Shown piece by piece: positions 38,005 to 49,451 of a DNA stretch of 64,000 nt. How positions within the stretch are numbered: position 1 is the first letter of the stretch; each line of letters starts with the position of its first letter. This stretch comes from Adenanthera pavonina (Eukaryota > Streptophyta > Magnoliopsida > Fabales > Fabaceae): positions 27,192,001 to 27,256,000 of the forward strand of contig JAIVEN010000002.1 in NCBI GenBank assembly GCA_026686845.1. Direction: 5' to 3'. The position numbers were made by a program, and so were the translations under genes. Below the pieces are notes generated by a model. It saw only the letters and a list, made by a program, of their open reading frames with translations. It did no database searches and was not told the DNA's origin.

Positions 38005-39144
38005 ATGGCATCTCCTTCTAATCACGATGATGATCATGGTGGTGATGATGATCAAGAAGAGCTACAAAAATATATCAAAAAGCACCGGTGTGGCTTGACT
38101 GTGTTGAAAGAGGTGATACGCGCTCGAGATACTCACCAAAAGATTCATGTAGAATTGAATCTCAAAGGCAATCCCATACAAAAGGGTGGACAAAAATTGA
38201 GCGGCTATATTGGGGTCACTACGAAGTTCAAGGTTCCAATCTCTCATTCTCACAAGGATTGGAGGAAAGTCCCTGATCCTATGAAAAATAACATTTTTGA
38301 AGATATAGAGGTAATAATATAGTATGTCATTTGATTATAATGTGTGTATATATATACAAATAATAATTCTTTTCAGTAATGCATGTTGCAGTTTGCTTTT
38401 GACATAAATAATAGTCACAAGCATCACATATATATGAAGGTTAAAGTAGCACTAGAAAATTTCCAGTCCATTCTCACTAGATTCTTCTTGAGAGATGAAG
38501 CAGGCAACTTTCTTGGTCATCCACCTTGGTTGTTTGATTTGTACATTACACAGGAACACTGTGTTGCTTTTGTTGCAAGGCGTTGTGAAGAATCTTTTCA
38601 GCTAAACCATTTCTCTCACTATTATTCTTCATTTAATTTTAATACATATATTTAGTCATTGAATAAAATTTTGGTTTGGTGTGTGCATTAATAACATAGT
38701 ATGTCATTTCATTATAATCTCATTGCGAGTTTTTTGTTACACTAAACCTAATCATATGTACCTCATCTTAGTTTTTGTTAGACTAAAGCTAATCTTGTAC
38801 ATTACTTTACAAAAATTAAGCCAAGCTAATAGTGACAGAGCCAAGTTGCAACAATACCCCTATAAAGGGGGTCGTTAAGGATACCACGGTATAGCGGATA
38901 AGAAGGTACGTGCTTTTATAGCTTATTTTTCTAGGAATGACACTTCTGTTCAAATACTTACACATTTGTTTATTTGTCATCATACATAGCAATCAAAGGA
39001 GAGGTTAGAAGGGAGGGAAATTGAATGCCATGAGCTATGGATAGAATTTCACAAGAACAAGGATGGGATAATTGACAATGAAAATGTTCAGAAAGTTGCT
39101 GAGTCAATAGTTAGTATTATTGTATTCTATATTTAATTTACATG
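38005..39144 (+). pseudogene. Truncated copy of the CACTA transposase/Ulp1 gene (exons 1-4)
   Basis: Exon 1 (38005-38310) follows the same TTTATTGTAG acceptor as in CACTA-1 and encodes LSGYIG and DWRKVPD. Exon 2 spans about 38392-38601 (SILTRFFLRD, YITQEH). Exon 3 (about 38815-38908) has TAA inside the PYKGGR.GYHG motif. Exon 4 (about 38991-39110) reads QSKE..EGREIE. An intron is then entered by the solo LTR at 39145. Exon 5 restarts at 50119 (NELSNSMP) but contains stops and ends at 50217. All exons of the protease domain are missing. Confidence 0.88.
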
Positions 39145-40273
39145 TGTTAGCAAGGCTGACTTCCCAAGAGGGGGGGTGAATTGGGAAGATTGAAATTTTT
39201 CTGCACAAAGTGAAGCAAGTGAAGATATCACAGTGTAATGAAAACAACGTGTAAAACAGAGCAAGCTGAAAAGTAGAGATAAGGAGAAGAAAACTCAGTG
39301 ATTTATCCTGGTTCGGTCTATCCACTTGACCTACATGCAGTCCCCAAGACACCTCTTGAGATTTATCCACTATCCAGCAAGAATTTCAACGGGCTTCTTG
39401 CTAAAGCCACAGTACATGAGTATGCTCTGTTCTGAGCTCTCTCAAACTCTCTAAGCACTTTCTCTATGTGCTTCCCAATCCCCTTGTGAATACCCCTCAC
39501 AAGTAAATCTATCTTCCAGATGAAGATTAGAATGTTTACAAATGAATAACTCTCTTGAATAGAGTAGATATGAAGGTTTAAGTACAAATAATGAAGTTTG
39601 AAGGGTAAAAGCTTTTGAGATGAAAATTCAGCAGAAATTCGGTATATGCAAGTTTGATTCGTTACCCACAACTTCAAATGATGTTGTATTTATAGATTTA
39701 GGTCTCAAATATCCGTTAGAGACTAAATCTATCCGTTGGGGAAGTTATCCAACGGTTACTCTGAAAAACTATCCGTTTACCAACCGCATTTAATGTTTCT
39801 GACATACTGAAATTCAAATTTTGGTTGGCCAACAGACGAATTTCGAAGGAACCGAAGGTTAAAGCTTCCAACGTTAAAATACGAAGTTCGTCTGTCCATA
39901 GAGTGAAATTCGAATTTTGAAACTTATAAAATATTTTCACTATATGACATACGAATTTTCAAGAAGAAAGTTTTTCTGTAAGTCGTGAACAGTGTTTTCA
40001 ATTTTCTACAGTACCCTCGAAATTCGAATTTTGGATGCCCAAAATTCGTCTGTCCATAGAACGTTCAAAGAGGCACAGTAGTTCATTTTCTCTGAAATTC
40101 AAATTTTGACAGAATGAAATTCGTCTGTCAGAGACCAGTTTTGAGACTTAAATCATTCTTGATCTCAGATGAACTTTATCAAATTTTCAGACGAATTTCT
40201 TCTATTTTCTCAAGTTTTGTTTTGTCAGAAATTTGAATTTTGAAAGAGTGAAATTCGAATGTCACAAAGAAGA

Positions 40274-41996
40274 TGTTAGCAAGGCTGACTTCCCAAGAGG
40301 GGGGGTGAATTGGGAAGATTGAAATTTTTCTACACAAAGTAAAGCAAGTGAAAATATCACAGTATAATGAAAGCAACGTGTGAAACAGAGCAAGCTGAAA
40401 AGTAGAGATAAGGAGAAGAGAACTCAGTGATTTATCCTGGTTCGGTCTATCCACTTGACCTACATCCAGTCCCCAAGACACCTCTTGAGATTTATCCACT
40501 TTCCAGCAAGAATTTCAACGGGCTTCTTGCTAAAGCCACAGTACACGAGTATGCTCTGTTCTGAGCTCTCTCAAACTCTCTAAGCACTTTCTCTATGTGC
40601 TTCCCAATCCCCTTGTGAATACCCCTCACAAGTAAATCTATCTTCCAGATGAAGATTAGAATGTTTACAAATGAATAACTCTCTTGAATAGAGTAGATAT
40701 GAAGGTTTAAGTACAAATAATGAAGTTTGAAGGGTAAAAGCTTTTGAGATGAAAATTCAGCAGAAATTCGGTATATGCAAGTTTGATTCGTTACCCACAA
40801 CTTCAAATGATGTTGTATTTATAGATTTAGGTCTCAAATATCCGTTAGAGACTAAATCTATCCGTTGGGGAAGTTATCCAACGGTTACTCTGAAAAACTA
40901 TCCGTTTACCAACCGCATTTAATGTTTCTGACATACTGAAATTCAAATTTCGGTTGGCCAACAGACGAATTTCGAGGGAACCGAAGGTTAAAGCCTCCAA
41001 CGTAAAAATGCGAAGTTCGTCTGTCCATAGAGTGAAATTCAAATTTCGAAACTCATAAAATATTTTCACAATGTGACATACGAATTTTTAAGAAGTAAGA
41101 TTCTCTGTTAAGTGTGAACAGTGTTTTCAATTTGCTACAGTGCCCTCAAAATTCGAATTTTGGATGCCCAAAATTCGTCTGTCCATTGAACGTCCAAATA
41201 GACACAGTAGTTCACTTTCTTTGAAATTTGACTTTTGACAGAGTGAAATTCGTCTGTCAGAGACCAGTTTTAAGACTTAAATCATTCTTGATCTCAGATG
41301 AACTTTATCAAACATTCAGACAAATTTCCTCTATTTTCTCAAGTTTTGTTTTGTCTGAAATTCGAATTTTGAAAGAGTGAAATTCGAATGTCACAAAGTA
41401 GCTTTTTTTGACTCAGATGAAAATTCAAATTTTGCTAAGTAAAAGTTCGTCTGTCAGAGAGCATTTTTTAAACTTAGTTTCTTCTTAATTTCAGATGAAC
41501 TTTAGCAAAGCTTCAGACGAATTTCTTTGGTTTTCATAAATGGCATTTTGTCTGAAATTCGAATTTTGAGACTGTGAAGTTCGTCTGTCACAAAAAGGCT
41601 TCTTTTAGACTTGATTGAAGTTCGAATTTTGAATGACCAAAATTCGTCTGACAGAGGGACACCTTTCCAGACTTAATCAGTTTTAGCTCGAAATTCAAAT
41701 TTCCAAAAGCAAAGTTCGAATTTCCAACTTGACAGTTCAGTTATACTTTCAAACTTCGTCTGTTTGTGAGTATTTTCCAAATAGGTAAAGATTTAAATTT
41801 CAAATCAAGGTTTGAAAATGTCTTTTTCTCAAATCAAAATCTTTTACCCAATCTAAACAAAAACTAAAGATCCTACAAAAGATCTAATAGCCAATTCACA
41901 GAAGACCTTCACTTGAAAGAGCTTTAATCTCCTTTGGTATCTTCAATCCAAGCTCTTGAGTGTTAGTTTGGAATCATCAAAACTCTTGATCAAACA
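40274..41996 (-). repeat. 3' LTR of Copia-2 (1723 bp)
   Basis: Minus-strand start TGTTTGATCAAGAG, end CTTGCTAACA. TATA box at 40816-40823, MSA-like TCCAACGGTTA at 40877-40887. The upstream (U3) part is a chain of TTCGTCTGTC and AAATTCGAATTT modules. Confidence 0.93.
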
Positions 41997-42010
41997 TTCT
42001 CCCCCTTTTT
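41997..42010 (-). promoter_or_regulatory. Polypurine tract of Copia-2
   Basis: AAAAAGGGGGAGAA on the minus strand directly precedes the 3' LTR. The sequence is typical of Sireviruses. Confidence 0.9.
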
Positions 42011-42279
42011 GATGATGACAAAATAACTCACAAACTGGATTAGTACTTGGGTTTGCTTACACAAGCTCCCCCTCAATATATGCATTATAGTTCATAAGAT
42101 ATCATTTTCAGCAAATTAAGTGAAGAGATTCAAAGCCCAAATCATTGCAACCAGAAATATAATTTACTTAAACAAATTGTTGCAATACATATTTCAATCA
42201 GTTCTCAAAACATCAAATAAACAATAAAACAATTTAAAACTAGATACAACAAGAAGATTCAGCCTAAGATCTAAAAACA

Positions 42280-44406
42280 TCACTTCTTCTTTGGCTTAGA
42301 CTTCTTGCTGTAAGTCTTTCCTTTTCCAGATGACTCAGTAGATCTTCCAGTGTGCTTAGTCCCAGTTTGCTTTATCTTCTCCCCCTTTTTGGCATCATCA
42401 GAAAGCCCAGTAAAGTCCATTGGAGGAGGTATCTGAGTGAGAGGAACAGCACGAAGAGGGACAGGAGCAAAAGGAATTTCTGGCTGAGCTGGTGCAGTTG
42501 AAGGCTCTTCATCAGAATCATCAGAGACCTCAAGCAGCTCTTGCATTTCCTTCCTGGAAAGAGCTAGCCGAGCTCTCTGTTCCTCTGACAGTCCATAATC
42601 AGCAAGAGAAGGAGAGACTGGTGCAGGAGGAGGAAACATTTCTTCAAGCCTTCTCCTTTGAGCTAGTAGAAGGGCATTGTGAGCAATGGCAAAATAATCA
42701 ATAACAGGAACAATGCTTCTTTCCTCATTGCTCATGGCTGCAACCAGTCTTTCAACTTGCTCAGATTCTTGTATAGACAGAATTGAACCCTGAGCATCCT
42801 CTTGCATAGGCTCAGGAGGGCTGTTTTCTTCCAATCCATAGTCCAAGGGTGGACCAGGACTAGGTGATTTCATGGCATCAGGACTATCATTATCATGGTC
42901 AGTGGAAGCAATCTCGAAGGGACTTGGAGGCACAGGGGATGGAGACAGAGAAGGCTCAGGGATACCAGGCTGAGGTGGAACTGAAGTGGTAGGAATTACA
43001 TTTCTAATCTCTTCATAGGCATCAGCCACCACCTTCATATTCACTGCCAACTGATGTATCTGATCTTGCAGGTGAGCAAATTTGGCATTTTGCTCATCCT
43101 TAATGCTGAGAATGAGTGTTGACAGATTGTCAAACATCTCAATGATCTTAGTTGGCTTGGTTCGAGAGGAGGGAGTGGAAGGAGGGTGAGTGGGCCTGGA
43201 TGGAGATGGAATAGGCTGAGAAGGTTGAGGTACAGATCTGCCAGGAGCCTTAGAGGTGCCTTCTTGTTGGAGGGATGCATCAGCAATAAAGAACAAATCT
43301 TCAGATTTTCCTGTTCCCTTTCCAACCCAATGTCCTTCATCTCTTTCAATGCCCATCCTTTGCAATTTCTCTTCTTTGAAGGCCTCAGTGAGCTTCCCTT
43401 TCCCCTTTTCAATGTGCTGAATCCTAGCATGCTGCAGGATTCTTGAGATAATTGCTGCATAAGGAAGTGTGGAATCTTTCCTCTGATCCCTTGCCTTTAT
43501 CATACGCTGGAGAATGATATGCCCCATATTGATCAGCTTCCCACGTATGATGGCAGTCATCACATGAGCCTCTACCCTTGTTATCAAATTGAAGCTGCCA
43601 CCCTTGTTGAATATGATCCTGGACACTATGTAGTGCAAGATCCTTACTTGTACACTGAGGTCTGTGGGCTTCAACAGATTTATTGTGGGCCTATTCTCTC
43701 TTCTTCTCAACAAGGTGTCCAAGATAGTGCTTTCCTTGTAATATAGGAAGGGCTCACCTTCTTCATCAGCTGTGCTAGCCTCATCCATATACCCAGAGGA
43801 TGTAATGTCAACTTTTAGCCCATCTTGTCCTGGGATTTCCAACACCTCATTGAAGGTTTCATCATCAAGCCAAATGGTCCTTGATCTCAAGGTGACCTCC
43901 CATTTCCTTTTCTTGCTGTTATACTTAAGAGAGGCATACCAAGTCTTTACTACCTCATCATCATATTTTTCAGCAATTTCCAACAGATTTTTATACTTTA
44001 TCAACCATATTGCAGCATCAAAGTTGTTGGATATCAGAAATTGTTCCATATTTACACAGTGAGGCTTGATTACCTTTTTGTTGGAAAACTTGGTAATGTA
44101 CTCTTCTTGAATCTCAGGAGTGCTCCACAGTGGCAGTGTAGTCAATTCAAACTCTCCAGATTCAGTAGAAGAAGAGGAAGCTACAGCAGCAGTACCAGCC
44201 GAAGGGACTGCAAATTTTGAAGAAGAGGGCCTAGCTTTCTGAGATTCTGACTTGGAGGAGGATTTTTGACGTTTGGAAGGAGTAGCTTTACCGGGTTCGG
44301 CCTTTCTCTTGGATTTCTCTCCTTCCTTTGTAGCATATTGAGATTTGACTGTCCTCTTAGGCCAAGACCCAGCTTGTCCTTTTCCAGGAATCTTTACTCT
44401 TGCCAT
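42280..44406 (-). CDS. Extra ORF of Copia-2 downstream of pol (708 aa), plant-transposon protein domain
   Basis: An uninterrupted frame from ATG to stop lies in sense between RNase H and the 3' LTR, where Sireviruses carry env-like or other extra ORFs. Residues 1-75 are basic and rich in Lys, Ser and Pro (nuclear-localisation-like). Residues about 95-330 are globular; ILHYIVSRIIF, then AHVMTAIIRGKLINMGHII, resembles the 'putative plant transposon protein' domain (Pfam PF20167). Residues about 425-470 form a coiled-coil-like stretch (FAHLQDQIHQLAVNMKVVAD). It is followed by a Pro/Ser-rich acidic part and a strongly basic C-terminus (GKGKTYSKKSKPKKK). I see no signal peptide and no membrane segment, so an envelope role is not supported. 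A homologous, broken copy lies in Copia-3. It shows no stop, whereas gag and pol of the same element do. Function unknown. Confidence 0.85.
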   Translation of the reverse strand: MARVKIPGKGQAGSWPKRTVKSQYATKEGEKSKRKAEPGKATPSKRQKSSSKSESQKARPSSSKFAVPSAGTAAVASSSSTESGEFELTTLPLWSTPEIQEEYITKFSNKKVIKPHCVNMEQFLISNNFDAAIWLIKYKNLLEIAEKYDDEVVKTWYASLKYNSKKRKWEVTLRSRTIWLDDETFNEVLEIPGQDGLKVDITSSGYMDEASTADEEGEPFLYYKESTILDTLLRRRENRPTINLLKPTDLSVQVRILHYIVSRIIFNKGGSFNLITRVEAHVMTAIIRGKLINMGHIILQRMIKARDQRKDSTLPYAAIISRILQHARIQHIEKGKGKLTEAFKEEKLQRMGIERDEGHWVGKGTGKSEDLFFIADASLQQEGTSKAPGRSVPQPSQPIPSPSRPTHPPSTPSSRTKPTKIIEMFDNLSTLILSIKDEQNAKFAHLQDQIHQLAVNMKVVADAYEEIRNVIPTTSVPPQPGIPEPSLSPSPVPPSPFEIASTDHDNDSPDAMKSPSPGPPLDYGLEENSPPEPMQEDAQGSILSIQESEQVERLVAAMSNEERSIVPVIDYFAIAHNALLLAQRRRLEEMFPPPAPVSPSLADYGLSEEQRARLALSRKEMQELLEVSDDSDEEPSTAPAQPEIPFAPVPLRAVPLTQIPPPMDFTGLSDDAKKGEKIKQTGTKHTGRSTESSGKGKTYSKKSKPKKK

Positions 44407-45405
44407 CTCTTGGTTGAATGATGCAGAATGTGGCTGAGAATAGATTTAAGGGATGCGAAAGGAAGTTTAATCGGTGAGAAAAGACGGTTTTTGGGCTGGA
44501 GTTAAGAGGATTGAAGAGAGAATCAGAACAGACTTGGAGGAGTTACAAATAGGGTTGCGTCTGTTCTGCGGGAAACCGTCAGTTTTAATGTATGTAACCG
44601 TCTGACAGACGAATTTTGAGGGGTCAAAATTTGAACTTCGGGCAGTTACAAGTTAAACCGTTCAGCTTGTCTTACTGACAGATGAATTTTCGTCTGAAAG
44701 TTCGTCTGACAGTGACTTGAAACAATCAATACATACAAAATCAGACAAATTTTGCTCCGACAAAATTTGAATGTTGAAAAGAAAAACAGCTTCAATAGAC
44801 AAAACTTCAACCAATAGACGAATTAAGCATACAGAGCATCATCTTTCAAGCATTCAATCATCAAGAGCATAAGTCAACAGACGAATTTTGAACTGAGACT
44901 TCGAATTTTCAACTTTTATAAATATTGTCCAACATTCGTATGTTAAGAAGTAACAATTCGCATAACAGTGATGGACAATTATACTCTTGAAATTTCTGTT
45001 TTTGAAAATTCGAACTTTTAAGCTTCAACAGACGAATTTTGAGGTATTACCGAGAACTGTTCAAGGCATAACAGGCCAACGTTCGTCTGTTGATTAACCA
45101 AAATTCGAATGTTGAAAATGTTGACCAGTTCGAAAACACAGATTATCAACGAAACTCATCTAGCAATCAAACATCATACAAATTTCAGCTTTAAAAAAAA
45201 CTTACAGAATGGATCCAGACCTTAGAATAATTATCATTCACTTTACTTTCTGGTTGTTCCAATCTGGAGTGCTCCAATCTTTCAAACTTTTAGCCATTGA
45301 TTTTCACAAGGAGCACCTGCAACTATATTGAAACATACTCCGATGCTCAAGTTAGAATAAATTCTGATATTAAAAATTCTGAAGACATAATTGCACAGAA
45401 ATGAC
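44407..45405 (-). other. Non-coding gap between pol and the extra ORF, with LTR-like modules
   Basis: About 1 kb without coding sequence. From 44570 to 45150 it carries repeated GACAGACGAATTTTG and AAATTCGAA-type modules like those of the LTRs, placed upstream of the extra ORF. No TATAAATA box of the LTR type was found in it. Confidence 0.6.
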
Positions 45406-47673
45406 TTACAATTCATTGGGATTTACCATTCCCAACTCTCTCCTTATTTTGCAATGCCTGTCTTCTGGTAGAGGTTTGGTCAGTATGTCAGCTAGTTGAT
45501 CCTCTGTTGGGATGTATTCCAGCTTAACTTCTTCTTTCAGAACACGATCCCTTATGAAGTGGTGTCTAACCTCAATATGTTTCGTCCTTGAGTGCATGAC
45601 AGGATTCTTAGTGATGTTTATGGCACTTTGATTATCACACATGATGGGTATCTCTTTCATTTTAACCTCAAGATCTTCAAGCTGCTGCTTCATCCAGATG
45701 ACTTGGGCACAACAGCTTCCAGCTGCAACATACTCAGCTTCTGCAGTGGATAGAGCTACACTGTTTTGCTTTTTGCTGAACCATGAAACCAGGGATCCTC
45801 CAAGAAACTGACAAGTTCCACTTATGCTTTTTCTGTCAGTTTTGGATCCTGCAAAGTCAGCATCAGTGTATCATTTGAGATCTTCTCCATTGTCTTTTGG
45901 ATACCAAAGACCCATCTGTGATGTTCCAATTAGATATCTGAAAATTCTTTTCACAGCTGTTGCATGGGTTTCTTTGGGGCATGATTGGAACCTTGCACAC
46001 ATGCAGACACTGAACATAATGTCAGGTCTGCTGGCAGTTAGGTACAGCAGGGATCCAATCATTCTTCTGTATTGAGTAATGTCAAACATTTTCCCATTTT
46101 CATCCATGTCCAGTTTGGTTCCAGTGGCCATAGGTGTTCCCATTGGCTTGGCATTCTCCATTCCAAACTTCTTTAATAGCTCTTTTAGATACTTAGATTG
46201 ACTGAGAAAGATACCATCATTAAGCTGTCTGATTTGCAATCCCAGGAAGAAATTGAGTTCACCCATCATAGACATCTCGAATTCTCCCTGCATTAACTTA
46301 GAAAATTCCTTGCAAAGAGTTTCATTAGTAGCACCGAAAATAATATCATCAACATAGATTTGGACAATTAGTAAATCTTTATTCTCTTTCTTAGTGAATA
46401 AAGTTGTGTCAACTTTGCCTCTGTTAAACCCTTTTTCAGTCAGAAAGTTGCTCAATCTTTCATACGATGCTCTAGGGGCTTGTTTTAATCCATAAAGAGC
46501 TTTCTTCAGTTTATAGACATGGTTTGGTTTTGTAGAATCCTCAAAGCCTGGAGGTTGATCTACATAAACCTCTTCCATGATGTATCCATTCAGAAAGGCA
46601 CTTTTTACATCCATTTGATATAGCAAAATATTTTTCATGCATGCATAAGCTAGTAGAATCCTTATAGCTTCTAATCTGGCTACTGGTGCAAAGGTTTCTT
46701 CAAAATCAATACCTTCTTCTTGATTATACCCTTTAACAACTAATCTAGCTTTATTTCTGATTATAGTTTGAGATTCATCAAGTTTGTTTCTAAAAACCCA
46801 TTTGGTACCAATAACAGGATGATTTTTGGGTCTTGGAACTAAATCCCAAACTTGATTTTTCTTCTTCTTGCTATAGAATCTTCCGAATTTTCTGACCATC
46901 ATAGCCAAGGTTTCCTCATCAAGTTCATCCTCTTCGTTAGATTCTTCTTCCTTTTCATCAGCAGCTTTGAGAGCAAGGCCTTTCTTCTTTCTCTCCAGCC
47001 CGGCTTCCTTGAGAGCTTTGATTTTTCCTTCATACTCCTCAAGGCTCCCAAAGAGAGCTGTGACAGAGGCCATTGATTCTCCTCTGGCTTCTTCTATTGC
47101 TGTCACCTTGGGCTGCCATTCCAGAGGGAGAGCTCTGAGAATTTTTCTCACTTTCTCTGATTGAGTGTATTCCTTTCCTAGGCTCTTTAGTTGATTCACA
47201 ATGAGAGTGAATCTCTTTTGGAGCTCCTTTACAGTTTCTCCTTCAGACATCCTGAAGCTCTCATACTCTCCAATGCACGTATTGAGTCTGTTCTCCCTGA
47301 CCCCAGATGTCCCTTCATGTGCAATCTACAGAGTGTCCCACATCCCTTTTGCAGTGGTGCATTGTGAGACCCTGTAGAATTCGTCCTGGTTCAGGGCACT
47401 GACTAAACAATGCTTTGCTTTAAAATTCAGTAGGACTCTCCTTCTGTCTTCATCATTCCACTCTGCTTCCAGCTTCTCTTTGTATCTTCCATCTTCAGTT
47501 AGAGCCATTGGGACGAAATCTCCTTTATCAATGACTGACCAGATGTCAAGATCAATTGATTGGAGGTAGATCTGCATCCTCATCTTTCAGTACCCATAAT
47601 GCTCTCCACTGAAGCCTGGTGGTCTGTTAGTGTTGTTCCCTTTAGGAAGTATACTCTCTCCAAAGCCAGCCAT
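45406..47673 (-). pseudogene. Copia-2 gag fused to reverse transcriptase and RNase H
   Basis: Gag starts at ATG 47673 (MAGFGESIL). It has TGA at 47587-47589 (for a Trp codon) and TAG at 47326-47328 (for Gln). From 47250 to 45871 one frame of 459 codons runs from UBN2-type gag (KILRALPLEWQPKVTAI) straight into Copia RT: after FYSKKKKN comes QVWDLVPRPKNHPVIGTKW, then MDVKSAFLNG and the catalytic YVDDIIFG. The zinc knuckle, protease, integrase and N-terminal RT border are deleted. TGA at 45871-45873 separates RT from RNase H (YTDADFAGS, LSTAEAEYVAA, CDNQSAI, RTKHIEVRHHF), which ends at 45406. All parts share one frame, so three stops and one deletion are the only visible damage. Confidence 0.92.
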
Positions 47674-47710
47674 CTTTGTTCCCGGACTGTGAAATCCTTT
47701 GAATGGGAAT

Positions 47711-47726
47711 CCGGGCTCTGATACCA
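47711..47726 (-). promoter_or_regulatory. Primer binding site of Copia-2
   Basis: TGGTATCAGAGCCCGG on the minus strand, two bases inside the 5' LTR, is complementary to initiator tRNA(Met). Confidence 0.92.
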
Positions 47727-47728
47727 CT

Positions 47729-49451
47729 TGTTAGCAAGGCTGACTTCCCAAGAGGGGGGGTGAATTGGGAAGATTGAAATGTTTTTGCACAAAGTAAAGC
47801 AAGTGAAAATATCACAGTATAATGAAAGCAACGTGTAAAACAGAGCAAGCTGAAAAGTAGAGATAAGGAGAAGAGAACTCAGTGATTTATCCTGGTTCCG
47901 TCTATCCACTTGACCTACATCCAGTCCCCAAGACACCTCTTGAGATTTATCCACTTTCCAGCAAGAATTTCAACGGGCTTCTTGCTAAAGCCACAGTACA
48001 CTAGTATGCTCTGTTCTGAGCTCTCTCAAACTCTCTAAGCACTTTCTCTATGTGCTTCCCAATCCCCTTGTGAATACCCCTCACAAGTAAATCTATCTTT
48101 CAGATGAAGAGTAGATTGTTTACAAATGAATAACTCTCTTGAATAGAGTAGATATGAAAGTTTAAGTACAAATAATGAAGTTGGAAGGGTAAAAGCTTTT
48201 GAGATGAAGATTCAGCAGAAATTCGGTATATACAAGTTTGATTTGTTACCCACAACTTCAAATGATATTGTATTTATAGATTTAGGTCTCAAATATCCGT
48301 TAGAGACTAAATCTATCCGTTGGGGAAGTTATCCAACGGTTACTCTGAAAAACTATCCGTTCACCAACCGCATTTAATGTTTCTGACATACTGAAATTCG
48401 AATTTCGGTTGGCCAACAGACGAATTTTGAGGGAACCGAAGGTTAAAGCCTCCAACGTAAAAATGCGAAGTTCGTCTGTCCATAGAGTGAAATTCGAATT
48501 TCAAAACTCATAAAATATTTTCACAATGTGACATACGAATTTTTAAGAAGTAAGATTCTCTGTTAAGTGTGAACAGTGTTTTCAATTTGCTACAGTGCCC
48601 TCAAAATTTGAATTTTGGATGCCCAAAATTCGTCTGTCCATTGAACGTCCAAATAGACACAGTAGTTCACTTTCTTTGAAATTCGAATTTTGACAGAGTG
48701 AAATTCGTCTGTCAGAGACCAGTGTTGAGACTTAAGTCATTCTTGATCTCAGATGAACTTTATCAAACATTCAGATGAATTTCCTCTATTTTCTCAAGTT
48801 TTGTTTTGTCTGAAATTCGAATTTTGAAAGAGTGAAATTCGAATGTCACAAAGTAGCTTTTTTTGACTCAGATGAAAATTCGAATTTTGCTAAGTAAAAG
48901 TTCGTCTGTTAGAGAGCATTTTTCAAACTTAGTTTCTTCTTAATTTCAGATGAACTTTAGCAAAGCTTCAGACGAATTTCTTTGGTTTTCATAAATGGCA
49001 TTTTGTCTGAAATTCGAATTTTGAGACTGTGAAGTTCGTCTGTCACAAAAAGGCTTCTTTCAGACATGATTGAAGTTCAAATTTTGAATGACCAAAATTC
49101 GTCTGACAGAGGGACACCTTTCCAGACTTAATCAGTTTTAGCTCGAAATTCGAATTTCCAAAAGCAAAGTTCAAATTTCCAACTTGACAGTTCAGTTATA
49201 CTTTCAAACTTCGTCTGTTTGTGAGTATTTTCCAAATAGGTAAAGATTTAAATTTCAAATCAAGGTTTGAAAATGTCTTTTTCTCAAATCAAAATCTTTT
49301 ACCCAATCTAAACAAAAACTAAAGATCCTACAAAAGATCTAATAGCCAATTCACAGAAGACCTTCACTTGAAAGAGCTTTAATCTCCTTTGGTATCTTCA
49401 ATCCAAGCTCTTGAGTGTTGGTTTGGAATCATCAAAACTCTTGATCCAACA
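47729..49451 (-). repeat. 5' LTR of Copia-2 (1723 bp)
   Basis: Minus-strand start TGTTGGATCAAGAG, end CTTGCTAACA. TATA box at 48271-48278, with TCCAACGGTTA at 48332-48342 about 55 bases upstream of it. This LTR would drive the element's transcript. Confidence 0.93.
48271..48342 (-). promoter_or_regulatory. Core promoter of the Copia-2 5' LTR: TATA box with upstream AACGG (MSA-like) cluster
   Basis: TATAAATATAACATC-type TATA box with three AACGG cores just upstream on the minus strand; TCCAACGGTTA fits the plant MSA consensus YCYAACGGYYA. The same arrangement recurs in the LTRs at 15999, 24569, 39145, 40274 and 57635. Confidence 0.55.

Larger units (their letters stand above)
40274..49451 (-). 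mobile_element. Copia-2, two-LTR Sirevirus-like Copia element with internal deletion
   Basis: Its LTRs are 40274-41996 (3') and 47729-49451 (5'), each 1723 bp and very similar, which points to a fairly recent insertion. Flanks are GAAGA (40269-40273) and GAAGC (49452-49456), a 4/5 target duplication. Inside, on the minus strand, are the primer site, gag, RT, RNase H, a long non-coding gap, a 708-aa extra ORF and a polypurine tract. Zinc knuckle, protease and integrase are missing. It sits inside an older LTR of the same family. Confidence 0.93.

Noticed and set aside
39363..40806. Two nearly identical 104-codon ORFs as a duplicated gene
   Set aside because: They lie in LTR sequence and are repeated because the LTR is repeated; no domain is present.
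42492..44062. Plus-strand frames of 70-96 codons opposite the extra ORF
   Set aside because: Antisense shadows of the 708-aa ORF, with low-complexity composition from its Pro/Ser codons.
42280..44406. Calling the extra ORF an envelope gene
   Set aside because: Position fits, but no signal peptide, membrane helix or other envelope feature can be seen.
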